Positions 47,975 through 57,259 of a stretch of 64,000 nucleotides of DNA are shown here, piece by piece. How positions within the stretch are numbered: position 1 is the first letter of the stretch; each line of letters begins with the position of its first letter. The stretch lies in NCBI GenBank assembly GCA_021325235.1, contig JAJPHN010000025.1:434001-498000 (forward strand). Reading direction: 5' to 3'. The translations under genes were made by a program, and so were the position numbers. The stretch comes from Terriglobia bacterium. Its GTDB lineage: Bacteria > Acidobacteriota > Terriglobia > Bryobacterales > Bryobacteraceae. Under the pieces are notes generated by a model. It was not told the origin of the DNA and did not search any database. It was given only the letters and a program-made list of their open reading frames with translations.

Positions 47975-49140
47975 TGCGTTGCGCGGTACGGACCATCATT
48001 GCGGCGGCCGGGCTCGTGGCGGCCGCGCTGGCGCAAACACCGAACAAGCCGGCTGCAGGTGGCAGCAGCTTCGAACGGCTTGCGAAACAGGCCGACGCGG
48101 CGCGAACAGCGAATCAGGTGGACGATGCCATTCGCCTCTACAAGCAGGCATTGCGCATCAAGCCGTCCTGGGAAGAAGGCTGGTTCAGTCTCGGGATGCT
48201 GAATTATCAGCTCGATCAGTATGAGGAAGGGCGCGATGCTTTCCGGCACCTGACGGTGATCAACCCGAACGTGGCGGTGGGCTGGGCGATGCTCGGCCTT
48301 TGCGAATTTGAGACGAAGCAATACGCCGAAGCGCTGCGGCACCTGGAGAAAGGCAATACGCTCGGGCTCGGGCAAAGCGAGCAGATCGCGGATGTGACGA
48401 CCTATCATCTGGCGATGCTGCTGACGCGCTACGAGCGCTACGAAGAGGCCATGAAGCTGCTCACGCAGTTTTCGCAGCATGGCAAAGACACGCCGGATTA
48501 CGTGCAGGCGATGGGTATTGCAGCATTGCGCAAGCCGCTGCTGCCATCGGAGGTGCCGCCCACCGAACATGAGCTGGTGATGGATGTCGGGCGCGCGATG
48601 TTCGATGCCACGGCGCTGCGTATGAGCGAGGCCGCCAGCGAATTTCGCCGGCTGATCGAAAAGTATCCGAAAGAATCGAATATTCATTACCTGTTCGGAA
48701 CATTTCTGCTTTACAGCGACGCCAACCAGGCGCTCGATCAGTTCAAGCAGGAGCTCGAGATTACGCCGAATCATGTGCCGACGCTGGTCACGATGGCGGG
48801 CGAGTATGCGCAGCGCGAGGATTACAAGACCGGGCTGGTCTATGCGGAGCGCGCCGTGGAAGCGTCGCGCGATTCGTTTGCGGCGCACGCCGTGCTGGGG
48901 CGGATTCTCATGGCCGGCGATATCAATCTCGAGCAGGGCATTAAGGAACTCGAAACGGCGCGGCGGCTCGAGCCCGGAAGCCCGCAGGTGCATTTCTTTC
49001 TGGCCACTGCCTATGGCAAAGCGGGGCGCAAGGAAGACGCGGCGCGCGAGCGCGAAGAGTTCATGAAGCTGCGCAAAGAGTTCGACGAGAGTACTGCGGC
49101 AGCCGAGCGGCGCAGCGGTCCTAAGTCCGATCAGCCATGA
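47971..49140 (+). CDS. Secreted TPR-repeat protein
   Basis: A 389-residue protein with a signal peptide (IIAAAGLVAAALAQ) and about eight TPR-like repeats, such as AIRLYKQALRIKPSWEEGW, YLFGTFLLYSDANQALDQFKQ and HFFLATAYGKAGR. It is a paralogue in layout of the gene before it. It overlaps both neighbours by four bases (47971-47974 and 49137-49140), so the three products are made together and may form a periplasmic complex. Confidence 0.85.
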   Translation: MMRCAVRTIIAAAGLVAAALAQTPNKPAAGGSSFERLAKQADAARTANQVDDAIRLYKQALRIKPSWEEGWFSLGMLNYQLDQYEEGRDAFRHLTVINPNVAVGWAMLGLCEFETKQYAEALRHLEKGNTLGLGQSEQIADVTTYHLAMLLTRYERYEEAMKLLTQFSQHGKDTPDYVQAMGIAALRKPLLPSEVPPTEHELVMDVGRAMFDATALRMSEAASEFRRLIEKYPKESNIHYLFGTFLLYSDANQALDQFKQELEITPNHVPTLVTMAGEYAQREDYKTGLVYAERAVEASRDSFAAHAVLGRILMAGDINLEQGIKELETARRLEPGSPQVHFFLATAYGKAGRKEDAAREREEFMKLRKEFDESTAAAERRSGPKSDQP

Positions 49141-50174
49141 CGGTGCGGGCGGCGATTTGCGCCGGATGGCTGCTGGCCGGAGTCTTGTTTGCGCAAACAC
49201 CGGCGCATAACTTCCGCGATGTGCGCAATTGCGCGACGTGTCATCCGGCGCAGGCGAAGTTCCATCCGGAGACCTCGATGGCCCACGCCATGGAGACGGT
49301 GGCCGAATGCAGCATTCTACAGAAGCATCCTGTCATGACCGTGCAGCTCGATCGTTACTCCTACCGCATCGAACGGCGCGGGGAGCAGAGCATCTACACG
49401 GTCACGGACGGAATCGAGACGTTTACGATTCCGCTGGGCTGGGCCTTCGGACTGGGCGCGGCGGGGCAGACGTATGTCTTCGAGAAAGACGGCGCGTTTT
49501 ATGAGAGCCGGGTGAGTTATTACCGGCAGATCGATGCGCTCGACATCACGATGGGCGGCCAAAAGCTGCATCCGACCAACATTCTCGAAGCGGCCGGACG
49601 CTATATGGGGCCGCGCGAAGCCGCGCTTTGTTTTGGCTGCCACAGCACCAATGGCGCGACCAAGACCGACGTGACGCTCGCGAGCATGACGCCGGGCGTG
49701 CAGTGCGAACGCTGCCATGGCGATACCGAGCATCATCTGGAGGGATTGAAACGCGGCGATCCCACGCTGTTTGCGATGAAAAAGCTCACCGGCATGAGTA
49801 CGGAGGATACCTCGAATTTCTGCGGGCAGTGCCACCGGACATGGGCGCAGATTGCCATGAACGGGCCGCACGGCACGGCCAACGTGCGCTTCCAGCCATA
49901 CCGGCTGGCGAACAGTAAATGCTACGACGCCGAAGACAAGCGGATTGCGTGCACGGCGTGTCATGATCCGCACCGCGAGGTCGATCACAACCTGGCCGAT
50001 TATGACGCGAAATGCCAGGCGTGCCATGCAGGAGGCAAGCCGGCGGCGAAGGCGTGCAAGGTCGCGACCAGCAATTGCGCTTCCTGCCACATGGTGAAAG
50101 TGGAATTACCCGGAGGCCATCATAAGTTCACCGACCACGATATCCGGCTGCCTGGTACCAGCTATCCGGATTAG
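49137..50174 (+). CDS. Seven-heme c-type cytochrome
   Basis: A 345-residue secreted cytochrome. A signal peptide (ICAGWLLAGVLFAQ) is followed by seven CXXCH heme-attachment motifs: CATCH, CFGCH, CERCH, CGQCH, CTACH, CQACH and CASCH. One sits near the start, then a non-heme segment of about 125 residues, then six within the second half. The arrangement resembles cytochrome c554-like and other multiheme electron carriers. It would move electrons in the periplasm; donor and acceptor are unknown. It ends the TPR operon. Confidence 0.9.
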   Translation: MTVRAAICAGWLLAGVLFAQTPAHNFRDVRNCATCHPAQAKFHPETSMAHAMETVAECSILQKHPVMTVQLDRYSYRIERRGEQSIYTVTDGIETFTIPLGWAFGLGAAGQTYVFEKDGAFYESRVSYYRQIDALDITMGGQKLHPTNILEAAGRYMGPREAALCFGCHSTNGATKTDVTLASMTPGVQCERCHGDTEHHLEGLKRGDPTLFAMKKLTGMSTEDTSNFCGQCHRTWAQIAMNGPHGTANVRFQPYRLANSKCYDAEDKRIACTACHDPHREVDHNLADYDAKCQACHAGGKPAAKACKVATSNCASCHMVKVELPGGHHKFTDHDIRLPGTSYPD

Positions 50175-50230
50175 GATGTAACCTTTCCCCCGAATGCGAC
50201 GTTGTGTGAAAGAATAGCGGGACGAAACGT

Positions 50231-52390
50231 ATGAACCGAGTATGGAAGGCGGCGCTTTGGCTCGCCGCAGCCGGCAGCTGTTATGCTCAGGCGACTCAAA
50301 ATGCCCCTGCGGCTGGCGGTCAGGAGCCGACGTTCAAGGCGGGCGGGGAAGAAGTCGTGCTCGACGTGGTGGTGCGCGACAAGAAGAATCACCCGCTGAA
50401 CGATCTGAAGGCGCAGGATTTCGAAGTTTTCGATAACGGTGCAAAACGTCCGATCAAATCATTCCGCCTGGTGCAGGGGAATGAAGCGGTGAGCGCGGAG
50501 GGCACGCGGACGCCGCTCGATCCGCTGCGGCAGATCCGGTTGTTGACGCTGATCTTCGACGGCCTGGACAACAACGGGCGGCGGCTCTCGCGCGATGCGG
50601 CCATGAGCCTGGTGAAGAGCGAACTGCAGCCGAATGTCTATATCTCAGTGCTGGCCATCGATCAGACGCTCGAGGCGATTCAGCCCTTTACGAACGATCG
50701 CGATCTGCTGAAGAAGGCCATCGATCGGGCGACCAGTGGCGCTCTGAATTTCGCTTCTGATACGGCGCGGGTGCGGGCGCAGCTCGAGCAGATGGTAGGT
50801 CCGAACCAGGCGGGGCAGGGAATGGCGGACCAGGTGGCCTCGATGTCGGATGGAAGCAACGGGCAGAGCGGTCCGGCGGGAGCGCCGAACCATGCCGCCG
50901 CCGCCAATGCCGCCATGGCGAAAATGATGCTGCGTACGCTCCAGACGAGCCAGCTCGACGTTTCCACCGAGCGCGGGCGGCAGGTGATTGCGGCGCTGCT
51001 ACAGGCGGTGAAAGAGCAGTACAGTTTGCCCGGACGAAAGAGCATTCTCTATTTCACGCCCGGATTTCAGATTCCGCAGGGCATGGAGCAGCCGTTTCAG
51101 GCAGTGATCAGCATTGCGAACCGCTCGAATGTGAGTTTCTACGCGCTCGATGCAAGCGGCCTGGGAATCGACGCGAAGAACGATATGTCGAATTCGGAGC
51201 TGAAGGATTCGGTCGGCGCAGCGGCGCAGAATATGCACCGCGGCAACGTGAGTTTTGAAAACGCACGCTCCGCCGATACGGCGATTGAGGCAGGACGCGC
51301 CAATGTGCAGGACACGCTGGCGATTCTGGCGGATTCCACCGGCGGCACTCTCATCGCGAATACCAACGATTTCACCGGCAAGCTGAAGCGCCTGACGGAA
51401 GATCTGGAAACCTATTACGAAATCACCTACGACCCGCAGATCGCTACCTACGACGGCTCGTTTCGTAAAGTGAGCGTGCGGACCGATGTGGCCAATGCGC
51501 GCATCCAATCGCGCTCGGGATATTTTGCGCTGCCGCCCGCCATGCGCACACAGGCTGTGCTCGCGACCTACGAAGTGCCTCTGCTGAAAGCGCTGAGCAC
51601 GCCGCCACTGCCGCGCAGCTTCGGTTTTGAAACGGCCGCACTGCACTTCAAGGGTGCGAATAATACGTCGGATTGCGTGCTGGTGCTCGATATCCCGATC
51701 GGAAACCTGACCGTGCAGAAGGATCCGGCAACGAACCAGTATGCGGCGAAATTTGCCTACGTGGTTTTGGTGAAGGACAGCAAAGGCGAGATCATCAAAA
51801 AACTGCACAGCGAGGTGCCGCTGAAACTCGATCCCGCGAAGGTGGAAGCGATCAAAGCGGCGAGCCACTTCATCGATGTGCAGAATTTTGAACTGCAGCC
51901 CGGGCGCTATACGCTCGAGTCGGCTGTGCTCGACAGCGACGGCAATCGCATCAGCGCGCGCAAATCCGTGTTTATCATCCCCTCCGCCAGCGATTCGCTG
52001 AGCATCAGCAGCGTGGCGCCCATCCGCGACATGAAACCGAAGGGTGATACGCCACCGACGAATCCGCTGCTGATGGAGAACCAGGTGGTCTCGCCGATGA
52101 TCAATCCGACGGTGAAAAAGGCCGACACCAAGACGTTGTCGTTCTACGTAGTGATCTATCCGGGCAAGGCGAGCAGCGAGAAGCCTACTCTGCAGATGGA
52201 ATTCAGCAAGGACGGACAGGTGCTGGGCGGAGGTTCGCCGCCGCTCGGAAACGCCGATGCGCAGGGGCGGATTCAGTATGTGGCAACGGTGCCGCTCGAG
52301 CAGCTTCCGGCCGGCAACTACCAGGTTCGCTTCGTGGCAAAGCAGGGTACAGAGGCGAGCGACGAATCGGTGACGTTCACGGTCGAATAG
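50231..52390 (+). CDS. VWFA-related Acidobacterial-domain protein
   Basis: A 719-residue exported protein with a signal peptide (AALWLAAAGSCYAQ). Its first half carries a von Willebrand A-like domain of the type restricted largely to Acidobacteriota: VVLDVVVRDKKNHPLNDLKAQDFEVFDNG, LTLIFDGLDNNGRRLS and later GRKSILYFTPGFQIPQG. The MIDAS-like DGLDN is modified relative to classic DxSxS. The second half consists of beta-rich segments of unknown fold. It follows the cytochrome gene by 56 bases on the same strand. Surface adhesion or assembly is a guess. Confidence 0.88.
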   Translation: MNRVWKAALWLAAAGSCYAQATQNAPAAGGQEPTFKAGGEEVVLDVVVRDKKNHPLNDLKAQDFEVFDNGAKRPIKSFRLVQGNEAVSAEGTRTPLDPLRQIRLLTLIFDGLDNNGRRLSRDAAMSLVKSELQPNVYISVLAIDQTLEAIQPFTNDRDLLKKAIDRATSGALNFASDTARVRAQLEQMVGPNQAGQGMADQVASMSDGSNGQSGPAGAPNHAAAANAAMAKMMLRTLQTSQLDVSTERGRQVIAALLQAVKEQYSLPGRKSILYFTPGFQIPQGMEQPFQAVISIANRSNVSFYALDASGLGIDAKNDMSNSELKDSVGAAAQNMHRGNVSFENARSADTAIEAGRANVQDTLAILADSTGGTLIANTNDFTGKLKRLTEDLETYYEITYDPQIATYDGSFRKVSVRTDVANARIQSRSGYFALPPAMRTQAVLATYEVPLLKALSTPPLPRSFGFETAALHFKGANNTSDCVLVLDIPIGNLTVQKDPATNQYAAKFAYVVLVKDSKGEIIKKLHSEVPLKLDPAKVEAIKAASHFIDVQNFELQPGRYTLESAVLDSDGNRISARKSVFIIPSASDSLSISSVAPIRDMKPKGDTPPTNPLLMENQVVSPMINPTVKKADTKTLSFYVVIYPGKASSEKPTLQMEFSKDGQVLGGGSPPLGNADAQGRIQYVATVPLEQLPAGNYQVRFVAKQGTEASDESVTFTVE

Positions 52391-52405
52391 AGTTCCGCAA
52401 ACAAA

Positions 52406-52873
52406 TCAGTAAAGCACTTTGCTGGCTGAGGCGGACCATTCCCGGAACGGTTCCAGACGGTTTCCGGCGTCCACGTGGTAGCCGGGCACGCCGCGCTGGG
52501 CTGGCGGAAGCGCGATTTCGCTATAGATGAACTTGTCGTCAAAACCCGCCTCGGCCGCCTCGTCCCTTGTGCAGGCGTAGTAGCAGGCGCTAAGCCGGGC
52601 CCAATACAGCGCGCCCAGGCACATGGGGCACGGTTCGCAACTGCAATAAATTTCGCAGCCCTGAAGCTCGAAAGTTCCAAGCGCCTGGCAGGCGGCGCGG
52701 ATCGCCACAATCTCGGCATGTGCGCTCGGGTCCTTGGCCGTAGTGACGAGATTTACGCCGGTGGCCAGAAGCCGGTCATCTTTTATGACGACTGCACCGA
52801 ACGGTCCGCCACGGCTGGAGCGCACGTTTTCGACCGCGAGCTCGATGGCCCGCCTGATCCAAGCTTCTTTCAC
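52406..52873 (-). CDS. guaD: Nucleoside/guanine deaminase (CDA fold)
   Basis: A 155-residue zinc deaminase. The zinc and proton-shuttle motif HAE lies at 52-54 and the second zinc pair PCPMC with Cys82 and Cys85. The C-terminal EAAEAGFDDKFIYSEIALPP is shared with Bacillus guanine deaminase, favouring guanine to xanthine; tRNA adenosine deaminase is a less likely alternative. Length fits GuaD. It is isolated on the minus strand, convergent with the VWFA gene and divergent from ispH. Confidence 0.82.
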   Translation of the reverse strand: MKEAWIRRAIELAVENVRSSRGGPFGAVVIKDDRLLATGVNLVTTAKDPSAHAEIVAIRAACQALGTFELQGCEIYCSCEPCPMCLGALYWARLSACYYACTRDEAAEAGFDDKFIYSEIALPPAQRGVPGYHVDAGNRLEPFREWSASASKVLY

Positions 52874-52993
52874 AATTCAGCGCAAACTACATTCTGACCG
52901 GCGGCACTTCGAGGAACCGGCCGAATCACCTTCCGGATGTGCCTTATCCCGCTCTTCGGCAGGAATAACATCCAAATCGCTGCATCTGATTGT

Positions 52994-52999
52994 TATAAT
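52994..52999 (+). promoter_or_regulatory. Candidate -10 element for ispH operon
   Basis: A perfect TATAAT occurs 24 bases before the ispH ATG in otherwise GC-rich sequence. No convincing -35 is visible at standard spacing. It is the best core-promoter match ahead of the isoprenoid/hopanoid operon. Confidence 0.35.
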
Positions 53000-53017
53000 T
53001 CGGGCATAAGTCTTTTT

Positions 53018-54037
53018 ATGGCACCCATAAGTCTCGCCGACGACGTTACGGCTTCCAACCCGGTCCCGGCAGACCGGGCCGCCAAGAAAATCATACTTCT
53101 GAAGCCCCGCGGATTTTGTGCCGGGGTGGTGCGTGCCATCGACGTGGTCCGCATTTCGCTTGATCTTTACGGCGCGCCGATTTATGTCCGCAAAGAAATT
53201 GTCCATAACCGGCATGTAGTCGACGAGCTTCGCGCGGCGGGCGCCATCTTCGTGGAAGAGCTCAGCGAAGTACCGGAAGGCGCTCGTGTGATCTTCAGCG
53301 CCCACGGCGTTTCGCCTGCTGTTCGCTCCGAAGCAAAGGAGCGCCGGCTACAAGTGATCGACGCCACCTGTCCGCTGGTCACCAAGGTTCACCTGGAGGC
53401 GGTTCGTTTCGCAAAACAGGGCTACACGATCGTGCTGATCGGGCATCGCGATCACGATGAAGTGATCGGAACTCTTGGAGAAGCCCCGGAAAGTACGAAA
53501 CTTGTTTCCGATGTGGCCGATGTCGACCGCTTGCAGATTCCCGATCCGAATCGGGTTGTTTACCTGACGCAGACCACGCTCTCGCTGGATGAAACCAGCG
53601 ATATTGTGAAGCGGCTGCGCGAGCGTTTCCCGAATATCATCGGGCCCAAGACGCAGGACATCTGCTACGCAACCGAGAACCGGCAGCTGGCCGTCAAAGC
53701 AGTAGCGCCGCTTTGCCAGTCGTTGCTGGTGGTCGGGTCACAAAACAGCTCCAATTCGCGACGGCTGGTAGAAGTTTGTGAGAAGGCGGGAGTTCCGGCG
53801 TATTTGCTGGATGATTCGAGCGAAGTTCGTGCGGAAATGCTCGAAAATGTGGATACAGTAGCGGTAACAGCGGGTGCTTCGGCCCCCGAACATCTGGTGC
53901 AGGAGCTGATCGCGCATCTGAAGAGCCACGGCTACCACGAGCTCGAAGAGGCCGAGATCAAAGAGGAAGATGTACGTTTTACGCTGCCGGCGGATCTGGA
54001 GAGTTTCACGCCCCGGCTGCATACGGTGCGCGCCTGA
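53018..54037 (+). CDS. ispH: 4-hydroxy-3-methylbut-2-enyl diphosphate reductase
   Basis: A 339-residue [4Fe-4S] enzyme, last step of the MEP pathway, giving IPP and DMAPP. ATG 53018 follows the TATAAT; a longer frame from 52937 lacks support. The three cluster ligands are Cys34 (KPRGFCAGV), Cys118 (DATCPLV) and Cys216 (QDICYAT). The conserved HNRHVV and SAHGVSP are present, as is the C-terminal VTAGASAPEHLV. It begins a run that ends with the squalene/hopanoid genes five bases downstream, supplying their precursors. Confidence 0.95.
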   Translation: MAPISLADDVTASNPVPADRAAKKIILLKPRGFCAGVVRAIDVVRISLDLYGAPIYVRKEIVHNRHVVDELRAAGAIFVEELSEVPEGARVIFSAHGVSPAVRSEAKERRLQVIDATCPLVTKVHLEAVRFAKQGYTIVLIGHRDHDEVIGTLGEAPESTKLVSDVADVDRLQIPDPNRVVYLTQTTLSLDETSDIVKRLRERFPNIIGPKTQDICYATENRQLAVKAVAPLCQSLLVVGSQNSSNSRRLVEVCEKAGVPAYLLDDSSEVRAEMLENVDTVAVTAGASAPEHLVQELIAHLKSHGYHELEEAEIKEEDVRFTLPADLESFTPRLHTVRA

Positions 54038-54042
54038 GCGAT

Positions 54043-56139
54043 GTGCCAGTCGATCGAGAAACGATGAAGTTGAGCGCTCAAATTGACGATTTGCTAGGTT
54101 TTGCCGTTGGGGATGCCATCCGAAAAGCATCCTCGGCGCTGCTCGCCAAGCAAGCGCCGGAGGGCTACTGGTGGGCGGATCTGCGGGCGGACACGACGCT
54201 CGAATCCGACTACATCCTCATGGAGCTCTGGCTCAATCCGCCGGTCAACGGAGTCTGGAATCCGCCCACGCGCGGCAAGATCATGCGCGCGGTCGATTCG
54301 ATTCTCGCGCGTCAGTTGGACGATGGCGGCTTCAATATCTATCTGCACGGCCCGTCCGAAGTCAACGCTTCGATTAAGGCGTATTTCGCGCTGAAAGTGG
54401 CCGGGCTGCCAACGGCCGATGAACGCATGCGCAAATTGCGCGAGCGAATCCTGGCGCTCGGCGGTTTGCAGGCGGCCAACAGCTACGTCCGGACCAACCT
54501 GAGCCTGTTCAATCTGTTTCCGCGCGACGCCTGCCCCTCGATTCCGCCGGAAATCATCCTGCTGCCCTTCAAGTTCATCTACCAGATGTCTTCCTGGACG
54601 CGGGCCATTGTTCTTTCGCTTTCGATTGTTCACGCGGCCAATCCGGGGCGTCCGGTGCCGGCGGGATTCACGCTCGACGAGCTCTTTGTGCCGGGCGCTC
54701 CGCTCACGCCGCCGCGCGATAAGAAGCTTTTCAGCTGGCGCAATTTCTTCCTGCTGCTCGACCGCATGCTCAAGGCCTGGGAAAAGCTGGGCCTGCATTT
54801 CGTTCGCGAGCGCGCTACAAAAAAGTGCCTGGAATGGATGATCGAGCACTTCGAGGCCTCCGATGGCTTGGGCGCAATCTATCCGTCGATGCAGTACGCC
54901 ATCATGGCGCTCGATGTGATGGGTTATCCTCCCAATCATCCGCTGCGCGCTGAAGCGGAAAAGCACTTCAACTATCTGATGGTGGACGACGAGCGCGGCT
55001 TCTACATGCAGCCCTGCTTTTCGCCCGTATGGGATACCGCGATTGCGAGCTTTGCCTTAGCCGAAGCCGATACCGCTCCTGCCGACAAGCTGCGCCGTAC
55101 AGCGGACTGGCTGATCTCGAAAGAGATCCGGCGTAAGGGCGACTGGTCGGTGAAACGTCCCGATGCTGAGCCCTCGGGCTGGGCGTTCGAGTTCAACAAC
55201 GGGTTTTATCCTGACGTTGACGATACGGCCATGGTGCTGCTGGCGCTGCAAGGTCTTGAAGCCAGCGACACCGCTGCCCAGCGCGCCTGCATCAAACGCG
55301 CGATCGACTGGCTGCTCACGATGCAAGGCAAAGACGGCGGCTGGGCGGCTTTCGATGTCGACAACGACTGGAAGATTCTGAGCCATGTGCCGTTCGCCGA
55401 TCACAATGCCATGCTCGATCCGTCATGCCCGGATATCACCGGACGCGTACTCGAAGCGCTGATCGGTGCGGGTTTGCCGAAAACGCATCCGGCCATCCGC
55501 CGCGGTGTGGAGTATTTGCTCGGGGTGCAGGAAGCCGATGGTTCCTGGTACGGGCGCTGGGGCGTTAATTATCTCTACGGTACATTCCTCGCGCTGCGCG
55601 GCCTGCGCGCCGCCGGCCTGAGCGAAAATGAACCACCAATTCAGCAGGCCATCGAATTCGTGCGCGCTTATCAGAACCGCGACGGCGGCTGGGGCGAGAG
55701 CTGCTCGAGCTACGACGAGGGCCGCTTCATGCCAAATCCGAGCACTCCGTCGCAAACCGCCTGGGCGATTCTGGCGCTGCTGGCCGGAGGCGATACCCGC
55801 AGCGAAAGCCTGCACAACGGCGTGGATTATCTGGTCCGCACGCAGCGCGCCGATGGCAACTGGAACGAAGAGTACTGCACCGGCACCGGTTTCCCGCGCG
55901 TGTTCTATCTCGAGTACACCGATTACCGGCACACCTTCCCGCTGCTGGCGCTTTCGCAGTATCGCAAAGTAATGTCCGAATCGCCCGAACGGCTGGCCAC
56001 CGGTATGGCCGCCGGGACATCCAGCTTCTCGCGCTCGCGACGGGAAGAAGTTCCCTCCTACGCGCGCGCGTTCGACGCCTCCGCGGCGCCGATCGCTACA
56101 CCCGGTTTCCCACCTCTTTCGAAATCCGCGAACGTATGA
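54043..56139 (+). CDS. shc: Squalene-hopene cyclase
   Basis: A 698-residue membrane-associated terpene cyclase that folds squalene into hopene or hopanol. The catalytic acid motif DVDD lies at 391-394 in YPDVDDTAMV. Several QW-type repeats are visible (for example GDWSVKRP, KDGGWAAFD, RDGGWGES, ADGNWNEE). N- and C-terminal halves have normal length; a 40-residue Ser/Arg-rich tail extends the usual end. Start GTG 54043 or ATG 54064. Five bases follow ispH. Confidence 0.96.
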   Translation: MPVDRETMKLSAQIDDLLGFAVGDAIRKASSALLAKQAPEGYWWADLRADTTLESDYILMELWLNPPVNGVWNPPTRGKIMRAVDSILARQLDDGGFNIYLHGPSEVNASIKAYFALKVAGLPTADERMRKLRERILALGGLQAANSYVRTNLSLFNLFPRDACPSIPPEIILLPFKFIYQMSSWTRAIVLSLSIVHAANPGRPVPAGFTLDELFVPGAPLTPPRDKKLFSWRNFFLLLDRMLKAWEKLGLHFVRERATKKCLEWMIEHFEASDGLGAIYPSMQYAIMALDVMGYPPNHPLRAEAEKHFNYLMVDDERGFYMQPCFSPVWDTAIASFALAEADTAPADKLRRTADWLISKEIRRKGDWSVKRPDAEPSGWAFEFNNGFYPDVDDTAMVLLALQGLEASDTAAQRACIKRAIDWLLTMQGKDGGWAAFDVDNDWKILSHVPFADHNAMLDPSCPDITGRVLEALIGAGLPKTHPAIRRGVEYLLGVQEADGSWYGRWGVNYLYGTFLALRGLRAAGLSENEPPIQQAIEFVRAYQNRDGGWGESCSSYDEGRFMPNPSTPSQTAWAILALLAGGDTRSESLHNGVDYLVRTQRADGNWNEEYCTGTGFPRVFYLEYTDYRHTFPLLALSQYRKVMSESPERLATGMAAGTSSFSRSRREEVPSYARAFDASAAPIATPGFPPLSKSANV

Positions 56140-56194
56140 TCCGCCGCTTCCGGAACCCACGGCGGCATTGTGCGCCCGTTTTCGACGGGGCGCC

Positions 56195-57259
56195 TTGAGC
56201 GGTCCTCTCACGCTGGTTACAGGCGCGACTGGCTTCATTGGCTGGCATATTGCGCGCCTGCTCACCGAACGGGGACACCGGGTTCGTGCCCTCTGCCGGC
56301 CCTCCAGCCGCCTGCGCGAGCTGAGCGTGGAACGAGTGAACGGCGACTTGCGCGATCCCACCTCGCTGGCCGAGGCCGCGCGCGATTGCCGTTTCGTTTT
56401 CCACGTTGCCGCCGATTACCGCCTCTGGTCTCCCGATCCCAAGCAGATGTACGAGACCAACGTGCAGGGCACTCGCAATCTGCTTGAAGCTGCCGAGCGC
56501 GCCGGAGTCGAGCGCATCGTGTACACCAGCACGGTGGGCTGCATCGGGATGCCGCAGGATGGCATCGGCGATGAACAGAGTCCTGTTTCGATAGCCGACA
56601 TGAGCGGCCACTACAAGCGATCGAAGTGGCTGGCCGAGCAGGTGGCGCTCGAGCAGGCCCGGGCCGGTGCCCCGGTCATCATCGTCAATCCGACCGCCCC
56701 TGTTGGCGACCACGACTGGCGTCCTACGCCGACCGGCAACATCATCCTGAATTTCCTGCGCGATAAACTGCCGGCATTTGTCGATACCGGCCTCAACCTG
56801 GTCGACGTGCGCGACGTGGCCCGCGGACACCTGCTCGCGCTCGAACGCGGGCGTGTCGGCGAGCGCTATATTCTCGGCTGCGAAAACCTTACGCTCGAGA
56901 GGATTCTCGAACGGCTGGCCGCGCTTTCGGGCAAAGCCGCGCCACGGCTGCGGATTCCGTATGCGGTTGCGTACATCGCCGGCCTGCTGAGCACGGCGTG
57001 GGCAAACGTGAGCCGCCGCGAGCCGCTGGCCTCGATCGAAGCGGTTCGCATGTCGCGCAGCAAAATGTTTGTGAGCCATGCCAAAGCTGTCGCCGAGCTC
57101 GGTTATTCACCGGGTCCGGTGGACGACGCCTTCCTGCGCGCGATCGCCTGGTTCTCGGAGAACGGCTATGTGCCGTCCGCGAGTCAAGTTCATGCTCCGG
57201 TGGCGGCGATCCGAACCTCCGCCGTGCGAGAGGGAACTCCCACCCAGCCTCATCACTGA
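56195..57259 (+). CDS. hpnA: Hopanoid-associated sugar epimerase
   Basis: A 354-residue NAD(P)-dependent short-chain epimerase/dehydratase-like enzyme of the HpnA type. TGATGFIG gives the nucleotide loop near residues 8-15, and the YxxxK pair is in YKRSKWLAEQ. The PTAPVGDHDWRPTPTG segment is typical of HpnA. Only TTG or GTG-like starts exist: TTG 56195 (MSGPLTLV) or TTG 56168. Its role in hopanoid biology is only loosely known. The hpnG start overlaps its stop in TGATG. Confidence 0.85.
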   Translation: MSGPLTLVTGATGFIGWHIARLLTERGHRVRALCRPSSRLRELSVERVNGDLRDPTSLAEAARDCRFVFHVAADYRLWSPDPKQMYETNVQGTRNLLEAAERAGVERIVYTSTVGCIGMPQDGIGDEQSPVSIADMSGHYKRSKWLAEQVALEQARAGAPVIIVNPTAPVGDHDWRPTPTGNIILNFLRDKLPAFVDTGLNLVDVRDVARGHLLALERGRVGERYILGCENLTLERILERLAALSGKAAPRLRIPYAVAYIAGLLSTAWANVSRREPLASIEAVRMSRSKMFVSHAKAVAELGYSPGPVDDAFLRAIAWFSENGYVPSASQVHAPVAAIRTSAVREGTPTQPHH

